From Euryarchaeota archaeon UBA170 (GTDB lineage: Archaea; Thermoplasmatota; Poseidoniia; Poseidoniales; Thalassarchaeaceae), in contig DALF01000065.1 in assembly GCA_002499345.1 (NCBI GenBank), forward strand, positions 1 to 25,034: a stretch of DNA of 25,034 nucleotides. Reading direction: 5' to 3'. Positions 7,689-15,369 of this stretch are shown here, piece after piece. The position numbers and the translations under genes were made by a program. Every line of letters begins with the position of its first letter. The stretch's first letter is position 1. The notes under the pieces are model-generated. The model was not told the DNA's origin. It was given only the letters and a program-made list of their open reading frames with translations, and ran no database searches.

Positions 7689-7764
7689 TGGTGGGTCCGG
7701 CAGGAATTGAACCTGCGATCTTCGCTTTGTAAGAGCAACGTCATAACCCCTAGACCACGGACCC
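7689..7764 (-). tRNA. tRNA-Val (anticodon UAC), CCA encoded
   Basis: On the minus strand the acceptor stem GGGTCCG pairs with CGGACCC. The anticodon stem TTGCT/AGCGA (one G-T pair) encloses CTTACAA, giving anticodon TAC (Val). The T stem GCAGG/CCTGC encloses TTCAATT. There is no intron. The discriminator A is followed by a genome-encoded CCA at 7691-7689. Confidence 0.95.
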
Positions 7765-7826
7765 CAGACAGTCGGGGGGGCGTTGTGTTCAAATGGACTG
7801 CGGCTGAAGGACTGTCGAGAGAAACT

Positions 7827-8813
7827 ATGTCCGAAGTGACCGATCTAGTCGAAATGCTAGAAAAAACGGGGATTCCAATGAGTAATGAGCTAATTGAAGC
7901 TTTACTCCGTACTGAACCATCAGATTTTACAGATTTTCCTTTGGAAAGCTTCTGGCATGACTTTCCTGTTCCTTTTCTTGTAACCGATTCAGGAGTAACG
8001 AAAACGATCTCTGCCCCTCACATGATAGTGACCATGCTTCATCACCTAGAGCTAGATGAAGGGCTTCACGTTCTTCTGATGGGGTCCAAAGGAGGATATT
8101 TGGCCACTCTGATAGATATCATTTGCGGACATGGCGGTAAAGTCACCATAATAGAGCCGCACGATGAGATCGCTGAACATACTTCGAATGTGCTAGAGAG
8201 GCGTAAGCAATGTGGCTTAATTCGTGTTTTGGGGAAGGAGGCTTTGGAAGATCCAGCATGGGACAGGGATGTAGATAGGGTTCTTTTCACGGGTTCAATC
8301 AGAGAAATCCCAGATTTTGTCGAGTTACTAATTGAGGAGGGTGGATTTATTCTCGGGCCGTTCGGAGGTAGAATTCAACAGCGGCTGATGAAAAAGGAGT
8401 GGCAAGGTGGCGCTTGGCTTGAAACTGATCTGGGAGGGGTGGTTTTCGGCCCCATGGACATCAGAGAGTCGGAAAGAGGCTTTCCTGACCCTTTGTTCAT
8501 AGCAGATGAGTTCGAGGATGCATTGATATTGATTTCATCGGTTCTCGGCGAGAATTCAGAGGAGGTTTACAGGCTGGAAAGACTTGTGGAATCGCTAAGG
8601 GAGCTCCCTCCTGGGCTTCCTGAGATCACTAGTAGCTTCACTGAAGAGGAAATCATTGAACACCCGGTAATCGAGCTACTGATGACTGAAGCCGAATGGC
8701 TAAATGAGCTATGGCCGACTTTCGTAGATATACTTGGATTCGATCTTGAAGGAATAGTTCCGGATTTAGAAGAGCCGCTTTTTGGAAAAAGGCATGCAGA
8801 CTTCACTCCTTAG
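7827..8813 (+). CDS. PCMT-like methyltransferase-fold protein with altered SAM motif and C-terminal extension
   Basis: The first 215 or so of 328 residues resemble protein-L-isoaspartate O-methyltransferase (PCMT). A KTISAPHMIVTMLHHLEL segment (59-76) matches the TISqPh...M.e.Lel substrate loop. After it come the Rossmann strand HVLLMGSKGGYLATL and an acidic strand end VTIIEPHDE. In ordinary PCMT the SAM-binding motif I is VLEIGtGsGY; here the conserved Glu is replaced (VLLMGSKGGY), and Lys sits inside the glycine loop. Residues 230-328 are an extra acidic, helical region not found in standard PCMT. Repair of isoaspartyl residues is possible, but a changed or lost activity is equally likely. 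The frame is open upstream across the tRNA-Val gene, so I use the ATG at 7827. The next gene follows on the same strand after about 50 bases. Confidence 0.66.
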   Translation: MSEVTDLVEMLEKTGIPMSNELIEALLRTEPSDFTDFPLESFWHDFPVPFLVTDSGVTKTISAPHMIVTMLHHLELDEGLHVLLMGSKGGYLATLIDIICGHGGKVTIIEPHDEIAEHTSNVLERRKQCGLIRVLGKEALEDPAWDRDVDRVLFTGSIREIPDFVELLIEEGGFILGPFGGRIQQRLMKKEWQGGAWLETDLGGVVFGPMDIRESERGFPDPLFIADEFEDALILISSVLGENSEEVYRLERLVESLRELPPGLPEITSSFTEEEIIEHPVIELLMTEAEWLNELWPTFVDILGFDLEGIVPDLEEPLFGKRHADFTP

Positions 8814-8867
8814 AGATATTCGTTGCTAATCCGAAGGAGTGATGTCTATGAGTCCTTACGATATGTC

Positions 8868-10154
8868 ATGGAGGCGCCGATGCGGGAGTCTATTGATCAC
8901 GCGCTTGGGAGCTTGTCAAGTGTAGACAATATTGTACTGAACGGACTCAGAGATAATGGCAAGGCTTGGATAGTCGGTGGATGGGTGAGGGATTCCCTTT
9001 CGGGTGGGGACCCCGAGGATATGGATATTGCAACAACCCTTAATCCTGAACAAATAAAGGCGATTTTTCCTAAGTCACTAATGGTAGGAGCCAGCTTTGG
9101 AACTGTAATAGTTAGATTGGATGATAATCTTGGAGATGGATTAGAGTGGCAAGTCACGACTCTGAGGAGCGAGGGCGATTATTCCGATGGTAGAAGGCCT
9201 AGTAAAGTGAGTTTCCTAGAAGGAGGAGAAGGAAATAGTGGAATTATTGCAGATCTGAGTCGAAGGGATTTCACAATTAATTCAATGGCAATTGATGCCG
9301 ATGGTGAGTTCTTAGACCCTCATGGCGGATTAAATGACTTGGAATCGGGCATTCTAAGATCAGTGGGGAACGCTAAAGAGAGATTCGAGGAGGATGGTTT
9401 GAGGGTACTTCGTGCATTTAGATTCCTTGATGCTGGGATTATGGGAGTCAGGAAAATGGATGATTCTCTCAAAAAAGGTATTTTATCATCGGAAGAATTT
9501 CTATCCGGAATATCCAGAGAAAGAGTGGGCGTTGAGATATCAAAGATACTGAGTGGGGAAAATACACATTCTATTGTCTCGCAGATGTTATCATTGGGAG
9601 TATTGAATAGGGTATTCGAAGAGCTCCCTCTAGATTTGCCACGCGAATTGTCTACGAAATATTTAGTTAATCTAGCTTTATTGCTAAGAGATAGTGAGCT
9701 TTCGGGAGAAATGCTATCTGCTAGGTTGAGGGACCTATTAGTCCTCTCTAAGAATGACCTCTTGGAAGTGTCCATAATGCACGAATGCAGGGGCATGAAT
9801 CTAGATCACTCGATAGAGTCTTCTAGAAGATTCACTGCTGCTGTCCCAGACAAAAGAAAGGATATGATTCTCGATTATCTAAAGAAATCTGGAACGGATA
9901 CAGAGAATTTCGTGAGATTGATTAGCGAGATAGATGGTCAAGGGTTACATCTAGATCCTCTGGTAAAGGGAGATAGGCTGGTCGGCGAAACTGGACTTCA
10001 GCCGGGACCGCGGCTAGGGAGGCTAAAGGGGTGGCTCCACAGAAGGCAGATTGAAGAGGCTTCCAAATCTGAGGAAGAAGTACTAGAGTTCCTTTCAGAT
10101 ATTGACTGGGAGTTATCGGATTACCGGGAATGGGAGCCTCTAAGCTGGCCCTAA
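8868..10154 (+). CDS. Class II CCA-adding enzyme / poly(A) polymerase family nucleotidyltransferase
   Basis: The product has the bacterial-type (class II) head and neck domains of the PcnB/Cca family. WIVGGWVRDSL holds the GG strand-loop. DPEDMDIATT carries the catalytic DxD (Asp51, Asp53 from ATG 8868). RRDFTINSMA and LDPHGGLNDL follow, then the ERFEEDGLRVLRAFRF neck motif. Such enzymes add or repair the tRNA 3' CCA or add A-tails; sequence alone does not separate these. The C-terminal helical half, with no HD domain visible, is variable as usual. Archaea normally use the unrelated class I enzyme, so this looks bacterial in origin. Start choice is uncertain: TTG 8823 and ATG 8880 are in frame. 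Its stop abuts the stop of the convergent GcvH-like gene. Confidence 0.87.
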   Translation: MEAPMRESIDHALGSLSSVDNIVLNGLRDNGKAWIVGGWVRDSLSGGDPEDMDIATTLNPEQIKAIFPKSLMVGASFGTVIVRLDDNLGDGLEWQVTTLRSEGDYSDGRRPSKVSFLEGGEGNSGIIADLSRRDFTINSMAIDADGEFLDPHGGLNDLESGILRSVGNAKERFEEDGLRVLRAFRFLDAGIMGVRKMDDSLKKGILSSEEFLSGISRERVGVEISKILSGENTHSIVSQMLSLGVLNRVFEELPLDLPRELSTKYLVNLALLLRDSELSGEMLSARLRDLLVLSKNDLLEVSIMHECRGMNLDHSIESSRRFTAAVPDKRKDMILDYLKKSGTDTENFVRLISEIDGQGLHLDPLVKGDRLVGETGLQPGPRLGRLKGWLHRRQIEEASKSEEEVLEFLSDIDWELSDYREWEPLSWP

Positions 10155-10688
10155 TCAGGGTAACTCGTTTAGCATAACCAAGTACTCGTCCTTATCCATA
10201 AATTGGTCTTCGTCGAAATCATCGGAGAACGTCTTGACAATTACGCACCACGCATCCCCATAGGCATCCTCATTCACGAGGTCTGGGTTATCCTCGACAT
10301 GTCCATTCAATTCAACGATTGTACACGCGATTGGAGCATTAATTAGCATTCTGTCAAATTCGCCATCGTACCTAGTAGTTACTGTAATCAGTAGCTCATC
10401 AGTATCTACTTGCCCGCCCATTGTCTCGGATTTAGGAGTTTTTTCTTCTTCATCATCCTCGGACAGACCAGAGTCAGCCTCTATTTCAAAATCACTATCG
10501 TCACGGGGTCTTGCCAGAACCACTTGTATAACTTCCCCGAACTCAGCCATCAAAAATTCACTGAGGCCTATCTTAATACTAGTCGTCCCTTCATCCTTGT
10601 CCTCATCCAGTATTTGCATCCAAAGATGGTCAAGCGTGTATAGGCGGTCGTGTGCAATGCTGAACTCTGCGTAGTCGCTGTCGGCCAT
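10155..10688 (-). CDS. GcvH-like (lipoyl-domain fold) protein lacking the lipoyl lysine
   Basis: The 177-residue product follows the glycine-cleavage H-protein pattern at both ends. The N-terminal part has LYTLDHLWMQ and IKIGLSEFLMAEFGEVIQVVL, where H protein has IGIT.yA...LGd...v.L. The C-terminal part has APIACTIVELNGHVEDNPDLVNEDAYGDAWCVIVK, close to sPvsGeVvEvN..l...P.lvN.dPyg.GW. In the hairpin that should hold ES.K, aligning back from the VELN strand puts Phe111 where the lipoylated lysine belongs, and no lysine lies between residues 87 and 151. A roughly 30-residue acidic insert (about 64-98) adds to the usual 130 residues. It is therefore probably not a carrier of lipoate; a structural or regulatory role is possible. 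No other glycine-cleavage gene is nearby. Confidence 0.72.
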   Translation of the reverse strand: MADSDYAEFSIAHDRLYTLDHLWMQILDEDKDEGTTSIKIGLSEFLMAEFGEVIQVVLARPRDDSDFEIEADSGLSEDDEEEKTPKSETMGGQVDTDELLITVTTRYDGEFDRMLINAPIACTIVELNGHVEDNPDLVNEDAYGDAWCVIVKTFSDDFDEDQFMDKDEYLVMLNELP

Positions 10689-10710
10689 GTTACCCGCACC
10701 GCCGCCCTCA

Positions 10711-10716
10711 ATATCT
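10711..10716 (-). promoter_or_regulatory. Candidate TATA box for the GcvH-like gene
   Basis: On the minus strand GAGATATTGAG places the ATAT core about 25 bases before the ATG at 10688, fitting a leaderless archaeal promoter. The evidence is position only. Confidence 0.33.
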
Positions 10717-10801
10717 CATTTCAACTATTCGTTCCGAGAGATTTCAGAATTACGCGACAAGAGGTTAACTATGTAGTGCCTTTCGGATGTAATGAGCATC
10801 T

Positions 10802-11977
10802 ATGAATTTTCAAGAGTCAGAAGAGCAAAATATGATTAGAAATATGGTCAGAAGCTTTGCAGAGGAGGTTCTTCTTCCGACCACGCTAATAAGAGATAAA
10901 GAACAGATGGCCCCTCTAGAAGAATGGGCCAGTTTCTGTGAAACTAGTCTTCAAGGCATTACCATAGACGAGGAGTATGGAGGGAGCCCAGTTGATGATA
11001 TCACCGAAGCGATAATTGTGGAAGAGTTAGCCAGAGTTGACCCCTCCTTCTCAGTGATGTATTGCGTACACGTTGGATTGTGCGCCAAGACAATTTCCAT
11101 TCATGGTAATGAGGAGCAGAAGAATAAGTATCTCACTAGACTAGCAGGAAATGAAATAGGCGCGTATTCTCTTTCTGAGGCTGGCTCAGGTACTGATGCG
11201 GCCGCCATGGTTTGCAAAGCTAAAATTAGCGAGGATGGGACGCATTACATTCTGAACGGTGAGAAAATGTGGGTTACTAACGGTTCTAGTGCAGACATAT
11301 ACGTCCTATTCGCCAAAGATGTTGATCACCCTGAGTATGGGGTGAAGAATCATGGTGGAACTACTGCCTTCATTGTTGAGAAGGGATTCAAAGGATTCTC
11401 AGTCGGAAAAAAGGAAGATAAACTGGGAATTCGTTCCTCGGACACCTGCTCACTAATGTTAGAAGATTGCATTGTACCTGTTGAAAATGTTTTGAAAGGC
11501 GCGGGAGAAGGATTTCCCATCGCAATGAATGCTTTAGATAATTCTCGCATAGGGATTGCCGCTCAGGCACTTGGAATAGCTCAAGGTTCGTTTGAATCAG
11601 CATTAAACTATTCGCAGGAACGGCAGACTTTCGGAAAGCCGATCTCATATCACCAGAGCATAGGAAATATTCTCGCGGATATGTCAACACAGATCGAAGC
11701 GGCCAGAATGATGGTTTACAAGGCGGCTTGGGCTAAACAGCTTCACTATGAAGAAGGAGGCCCCAGGCATACCAAGGAGGCCAGTATGGCTAAGTTATTC
11801 GCCGGGGATACGGCAATGTGGGTATCTGAGAGGGCTGTTCAGGTTTTGGGCGGTTATGGATACACTACTGATTTCCCTGTTGAGAGATTCTTCAGGGATG
11901 CTAAGATAACTCAAATTTACGAAGGGACTCAGGAAGTCCAGAGAATTGTCATCAATAGAGCGATACAGCCTAAGTGA
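10802..11977 (+). CDS. Acyl-CoA dehydrogenase, short-chain (butyryl-CoA) type
   Basis: This FAD enzyme introduces the alpha-beta double bond in acyl-CoA during fatty-acid or amino-acid breakdown, passing electrons to ETF. The 391 residues show the family order: an N-terminal helical domain, the FAD/substrate segment GAYSLSEAGSGTDAAAM, LNGEKMWVTNGSSAD, QTFGKPISYHQSI, and the FAD-binding QVLGGYGYTTDFPVERFFRDAKI. The catalytic base is Glu374 in QIYEGTQEVQR, the position used by short- and medium-chain enzymes rather than isovaleryl-CoA dehydrogenase. Chain-length preference cannot be set from sequence. A seven-T tract follows the stop. A second family member and both ETF subunits lie about 5-7 kb downstream. 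Confidence 0.93.
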   Translation: MNFQESEEQNMIRNMVRSFAEEVLLPTTLIRDKEQMAPLEEWASFCETSLQGITIDEEYGGSPVDDITEAIIVEELARVDPSFSVMYCVHVGLCAKTISIHGNEEQKNKYLTRLAGNEIGAYSLSEAGSGTDAAAMVCKAKISEDGTHYILNGEKMWVTNGSSADIYVLFAKDVDHPEYGVKNHGGTTAFIVEKGFKGFSVGKKEDKLGIRSSDTCSLMLEDCIVPVENVLKGAGEGFPIAMNALDNSRIGIAAQALGIAQGSFESALNYSQERQTFGKPISYHQSIGNILADMSTQIEAARMMVYKAAWAKQLHYEEGGPRHTKEASMAKLFAGDTAMWVSERAVQVLGGYGYTTDFPVERFFRDAKITQIYEGTQEVQRIVINRAIQPK

Positions 11978-11979
11978 TG

Positions 11980-11986
11980 TTTTTTT
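11980..11986 (+). terminator. T-tract terminator after the acyl-CoA dehydrogenase
   Basis: A run of seven T begins three bases after the TGA stop, on the coding strand, in the 24-base gap before the convergent HMG-CoA synthase gene. This is a typical archaeal intrinsic termination signal. No hairpin is needed and none is obvious. Confidence 0.6.
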
Positions 11987-12001
11987 GTCGGCAGTCGGAG
12001 A

Positions 12002-13552
12002 TTAATTGATCCATGCATATCTTCTCTGCCCTTCCAGATCACCTTCAGCACCGATTCCCACTAGAGCGAATTCACCACTTGGCGGAACCACAGATTCTTT
12101 CCTCGAGCCCCTGTGCAGAGATTCGTAAATCGTCTTGTCGATTGGCTTCCTTGATGAGAGCCTATCAAATAGTTCGAATCTAGAAGACACCTCCTTCCAT
12201 TCTGCCTGGACCTCTCCCTCGAATACCTTGGCCTTGGCCCCGGACCCGTAGCCGCAAAGTCCTACCTTGTGCCCGCCCATTTCTGTTCCATCTAGATAGT
12301 CGCTCTCCATAGTGGACATCAGGGCTAAGAAAATTGAGCCTGTATATTGATTCCCAATCAAGCTTGATGCCCTCTGTGTCTTCTCTATCCTCTGCTCGGC
12401 GAACTGTTTGAATTCTTCTGTCTTGGAAATCAGTCTCCTGTAATAATCATTAGCGCGCTCAAATTCATCTAATCCTTCTGCAGTATCAGGGAATGACTCA
12501 GGGAGTGGTTCCGGACCTATCTCTTCTGTTATGGAGTCCCATACTGGGAGGTTCCTTCTGTCGTGTCTGAAGACATCCGGAAACATTCTCTTGCCTTGGA
12601 ATGCATAAGGAAGGTGTACGATAATCCTCAGCCACTGCTCGGTTAGTATCTGATCATTCTCTGGATTGTATCTTCCATCCCTGATGGCCTTAGATCTAAA
12701 ATCAATAAATGCTGTTTTTACTGATTCAGAATAACATCGATTAGAGAATTGCCCATCAAAAACTGGCATGTCCTTATGAATCATCAGCTTTTCATTTTCG
12801 AACATAATATCATCCTTTTTTGATGACATTGGGAGGAATTTGAGGATTTTCTCTGCTAGGCCGTCTTTTAACCTCTCTCCACTCTCCTTAGCAATTTCTA
12901 GTACGTTTTCTATTATCATCCGAGTATTTACTTCCCTTCTTGGCTTGAAGAAGTCGTGAACAGGCATTGTGGAGACACCCCAAATATCAGGAATAGCGAG
13001 GAGCCTTGGATCGTGCCTGATTAGAATTGCGCCCCCTCCCGCCCCTTGCGTATACTCTCCACTGGAGCCTAGATCATACTTGGCATTATCAGCGAAGACA
13101 ACTATGCCAATCCTGTCCTTAACTGGGCCCCCTCTAGCCACCCAATCCAGTGTATTGTGCATGGCGTCTACAGCCCCAATACAAGCGAATGTTAAATCTA
13201 CAACATCGCAGTTTCTAAAGCAATTTTCTCCATATTTTTCAGAATATCTCTGTTCTAGCATGTCCATTATGTAAGTAGCAGTTGGTTTGGCACCATCTAA
13301 AGCGGACTCTGTACCCAAATAAATACGGCCAATTTTATTGGGGTCGATTTCATTCCGATCAATTAGCCTGGAGGTTGCATTAGCACCCATAGTAGCAGTA
13401 TCTTCGTGAACATCTGGAATGGCCATCGCAGATAGTCCGAGTCCCTTGTTTAGCTTAGCGAAATCCGCACCGCGGAACTCTGCAAAGTCTTTCATATCGA
13501 AGTATAGCCTAGGAAAATGTATAGCAATATCATCTATGCCGACATCTGACAT
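12002..13552 (-). CDS. hmgS: Hydroxymethylglutaryl-CoA synthase, long form
   Basis: HMG-CoA synthase condenses acetyl-CoA with acetoacetyl-CoA in the mevalonate pathway, which supplies archaeal isoprenoid lipids. The catalytic triad can be placed: Glu50 (VHEDTATMGANA), Cys124 (VDLTFACIGAVDAMH) and His199 (TMPVHDFFKPRR). Other family blocks are YLGTESALDGAKP, GAGGGAILI, PVFDGQFSNRCYSESV, VHLPYAFQGKRMFPD and GNQYTGSIFLAL. The 516 residues far exceed the usual archaeal length of about 350 and resemble the eukaryotic or Bacteroidetes-type enzyme. An extra charged segment of about 50 residues lies after HDFFKPRR. The thiolase and DUF35 genes that usually flank archaeal HMGS are absent, consistent with a transferred gene. 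Confidence 0.9.
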   Translation of the reverse strand: MSDVGIDDIAIHFPRLYFDMKDFAEFRGADFAKLNKGLGLSAMAIPDVHEDTATMGANATSRLIDRNEIDPNKIGRIYLGTESALDGAKPTATYIMDMLEQRYSEKYGENCFRNCDVVDLTFACIGAVDAMHNTLDWVARGGPVKDRIGIVVFADNAKYDLGSSGEYTQGAGGGAILIRHDPRLLAIPDIWGVSTMPVHDFFKPRREVNTRMIIENVLEIAKESGERLKDGLAEKILKFLPMSSKKDDIMFENEKLMIHKDMPVFDGQFSNRCYSESVKTAFIDFRSKAIRDGRYNPENDQILTEQWLRIIVHLPYAFQGKRMFPDVFRHDRRNLPVWDSITEEIGPEPLPESFPDTAEGLDEFERANDYYRRLISKTEEFKQFAEQRIEKTQRASSLIGNQYTGSIFLALMSTMESDYLDGTEMGGHKVGLCGYGSGAKAKVFEGEVQAEWKEVSSRFELFDRLSSRKPIDKTIYESLHRGSRKESVVPPSGEFALVGIGAEGDLEGQRRYAWIN

Positions 13553-13633
13553 TATTTCACCGGCCTCGCGTAGTAATGGGGGTTATGATACCTGTCCCTA
13601 AAGAAACGTTCCAAAAGCTGAAAATACGATGAA

Positions 13634-14749
13634 TCACTTTGATGCGGAAAGAGATTCCATCCTATTGAGTAGTTCTGGATTACTCTGGAAATGCTTGGAA
13701 AGTGGTGAAAGTATTTCAGAAAGAGCGTCTGCTACCGCTATTTTTGCATCTAATGGGTGCACTTTTCCATCGGAAACTGATGAGGCGAACTCGCCTGAAT
13801 TGGAGAAACTAGAGGGGGTGCCATACTTTGGATCAGGAGTTACGACTATTTCTCCCCTTCTGGGTATGATAACATGCTCCACTATCTCAAAGATGGCAGA
13901 GGACTCATTTCCGACCTCTAGAAACGCTTTCTTCATTTTCTTACGGAGGTCATCTTTGGTGTCGTGCAGAATTATGGCATTATTCGGATCTGACTTGGAC
14001 ATTTTGTATTCGAATGAGTCCATTCTACCTCCCGATCCTTTCAATCCTGAAAGCATGGGGGTGTGGATACATGTTGGCTTGGTCCATCCATTACGATCTG
14101 CTACCTCTCTCATGTACATGTGGGCCTTTCTCTGATCCATCCCTCCGAACGCTATATCTACCTCCAGTTCGAAGATGTCGGCAGCCTGCAAGGCGGGATA
14201 ATAGAAGGCAGACAAATCATGATCGGATGAGTCCTCATCCCTCCCCATTATACTGAATGTCCTCCTAACTCTTGAGAGACTCATATTCTTAGAACATCTT
14301 AGCACCCTCTCCCAGTATTTTCCGGAATCCATCACCTCTGATGCGCGAATAAATCTAATCTGTCCGGGACCATTGCCTAACTCGGGATAGTCGAGTAAGG
14401 CCGAGAAGACCTCTGACATGTAATCCGCGGCCAGAGATATCTTCTCCATGTCTCGTCCAAATTTATCATTCACCCACGCATGCCAATCTGCAAGTAGGAT
14501 AATCACATTTACACCTTCATCCAACATTTTCTTTATTGTTCCCGAAAGAAGCAACCAGCCCAAGTGTGCCTTGCCGCTAGGCTCAAGACCGATGTAAGCG
14601 ACCAGTTGATGATCTCCCGAATGGGACGGAGCTCCGGACATTACAGACACTACATGCTCCATACCGACAACCTCAGCGCAATCTGAGAACATCCTATCCA
14701 CGGCGGGGTGTTGCATCTCATCATCTGCGTGTCTATCATCGGAGGACAT
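13634..14749 (-). CDS. tyrS: Tyrosyl-tRNA synthetase (archaeal/eukaryotic type)
   Basis: This enzyme charges tRNA-Tyr. The class I signatures are present as YIGLEPSGKAHLGWLLLSG (HIGH equivalent HLGW, residues 62-65) and YKMSKSDPNNAI (KMSKS, 249-253). The tyrosine pocket shows as SAFYYPALQAADIFELEVDIAFGG, with DQRKAHMYMREVADR following, diagnostic of the archaeal TyrRS/TrpRS branch with Tyr specificity. The 371 residues are slightly longer than usual because of about 35 extra residues at the N-terminus. The ATG at 14749 follows a GGTGA Shine-Dalgarno-like element, which itself overlaps the stop of the upstream gene, so the two are very likely co-translated. Confidence 0.93.
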   Translation of the reverse strand: MSSDDRHADDEMQHPAVDRMFSDCAEVVGMEHVVSVMSGAPSHSGDHQLVAYIGLEPSGKAHLGWLLLSGTIKKMLDEGVNVIILLADWHAWVNDKFGRDMEKISLAADYMSEVFSALLDYPELGNGPGQIRFIRASEVMDSGKYWERVLRCSKNMSLSRVRRTFSIMGRDEDSSDHDLSAFYYPALQAADIFELEVDIAFGGMDQRKAHMYMREVADRNGWTKPTCIHTPMLSGLKGSGGRMDSFEYKMSKSDPNNAIILHDTKDDLRKKMKKAFLEVGNESSAIFEIVEHVIIPRRGEIVVTPDPKYGTPSSFSNSGEFASSVSDGKVHPLDAKIAVADALSEILSPLSKHFQSNPELLNRMESLSASK

Positions 14750-14759
14750 TTTTTTTCAC

Positions 14760-15272
14760 CTAATTGAATAGCTTGTTTAGCTTCTCTGCCCTTCCAGCCG
14801 CTTTCGTATTTTCACCGGATTCAAGAGCTTCCTCAATTTCAGAGATAAGATTCTCTGCTTGATCGACCTTGTCCTGGGGAACACCCTCTGACATCGACAT
14901 AAAATGACGAGCGGCGGATACGGCGGATTTCGCCTTGGATGCCTTTTTTGCCCACTCCTTCGCTTTATCTCCCCTCTGTTTTGAGTTATACCCCGTCGCA
15001 TCATCTAGGAACGTTGTCCATCTCCTTCGATCATCCATAGCAGATTTCATGGCATCTGGATTTTCAAAGTCGGGGGCGACATTGGTTACGTCAATTATTA
15101 GCGCGTTTCCCTCAAATCTTCCAGAAATGGAAGTCATAATGCCATGCGATCCCGTGAATGAAGTCTCATCACTAGACTGTATGTCGTCAAAAAACTTGCT
15201 AGCTAATGCTGAAAGTCCCCCGTCTTCAATAATTTGCTTAACCATTCCGCGTCGTAAATCGAATCGCTCCAT
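14760..15272 (-). CDS. Conserved-looking protein of unknown function
   Basis: I do not recognise this gene with confidence. From the ATG at 15272 the product is about 170 residues, in two parts. Residues 1-105 look like a small alpha/beta domain (MERFDLRRGMVKQIIEDGG, then an ISGRFEGNALIIDVTNV hairpin and MKSAMDDRRRWTTFLDDATG). The remainder is a lysine/alanine/glutamate-rich helical tail (KEWAKKASKAKSAVSAARH, then a second helix ending AEKLNKLFN). The first part may correspond to an archaeal DUF5611-type domain, but I cannot verify that. The frame extends to an ATG at 15371, which would overlap the start codon of the divergent gene in a single CATG and leave no promoter room, so the shorter form is preferred. 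It lies 10 bases upstream of tyrS. Confidence 0.7.
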   Translation of the reverse strand: MERFDLRRGMVKQIIEDGGLSALASKFFDDIQSSDETSFTGSHGIMTSISGRFEGNALIIDVTNVAPDFENPDAMKSAMDDRRRWTTFLDDATGYNSKQRGDKAKEWAKKASKAKSAVSAARHFMSMSEGVPQDKVDQAENLISEIEEALESGENTKAAGRAEKLNKLFN

Positions 15273-15369
15273 GCTCTCCGGCTTACTATGGTATTCTTCA
15301 ATTCTGCCATCATGTGGTGTCGAATATTGAGTTACGAACGGGCTAAAGACAAGGGGCGTATCGGAAAAC

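Noticed and set aside
7773..7779. Run of seven G between tRNA-Val and the PCMT-like gene
   Set aside because: Too short and isolated to support a structural or regulatory call; could be a chance homopolymer.
7653..7826. Upstream extension of the PCMT-like reading frame
   Set aside because: It runs straight across the tRNA-Val gene on the opposite strand and reads as translated tRNA, so the true start must be later.
9320..9796. 158-codon open frame on the minus strand
   Set aside because: Antisense to the class II nucleotidyltransferase; serine/leucine-rich composition typical of antisense frames in this genome.
13629..14135. 168-codon open frame on the plus strand
   Set aside because: Entirely antisense to tyrS, whose HIGH and KMSKS motifs fix the coding strand.
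14750..14756. T-run on the plus strand as a terminator
   Set aside because: Both flanking genes are on the minus strand, where it is an A-run between the Shine-Dalgarno element and the tyrS ATG.
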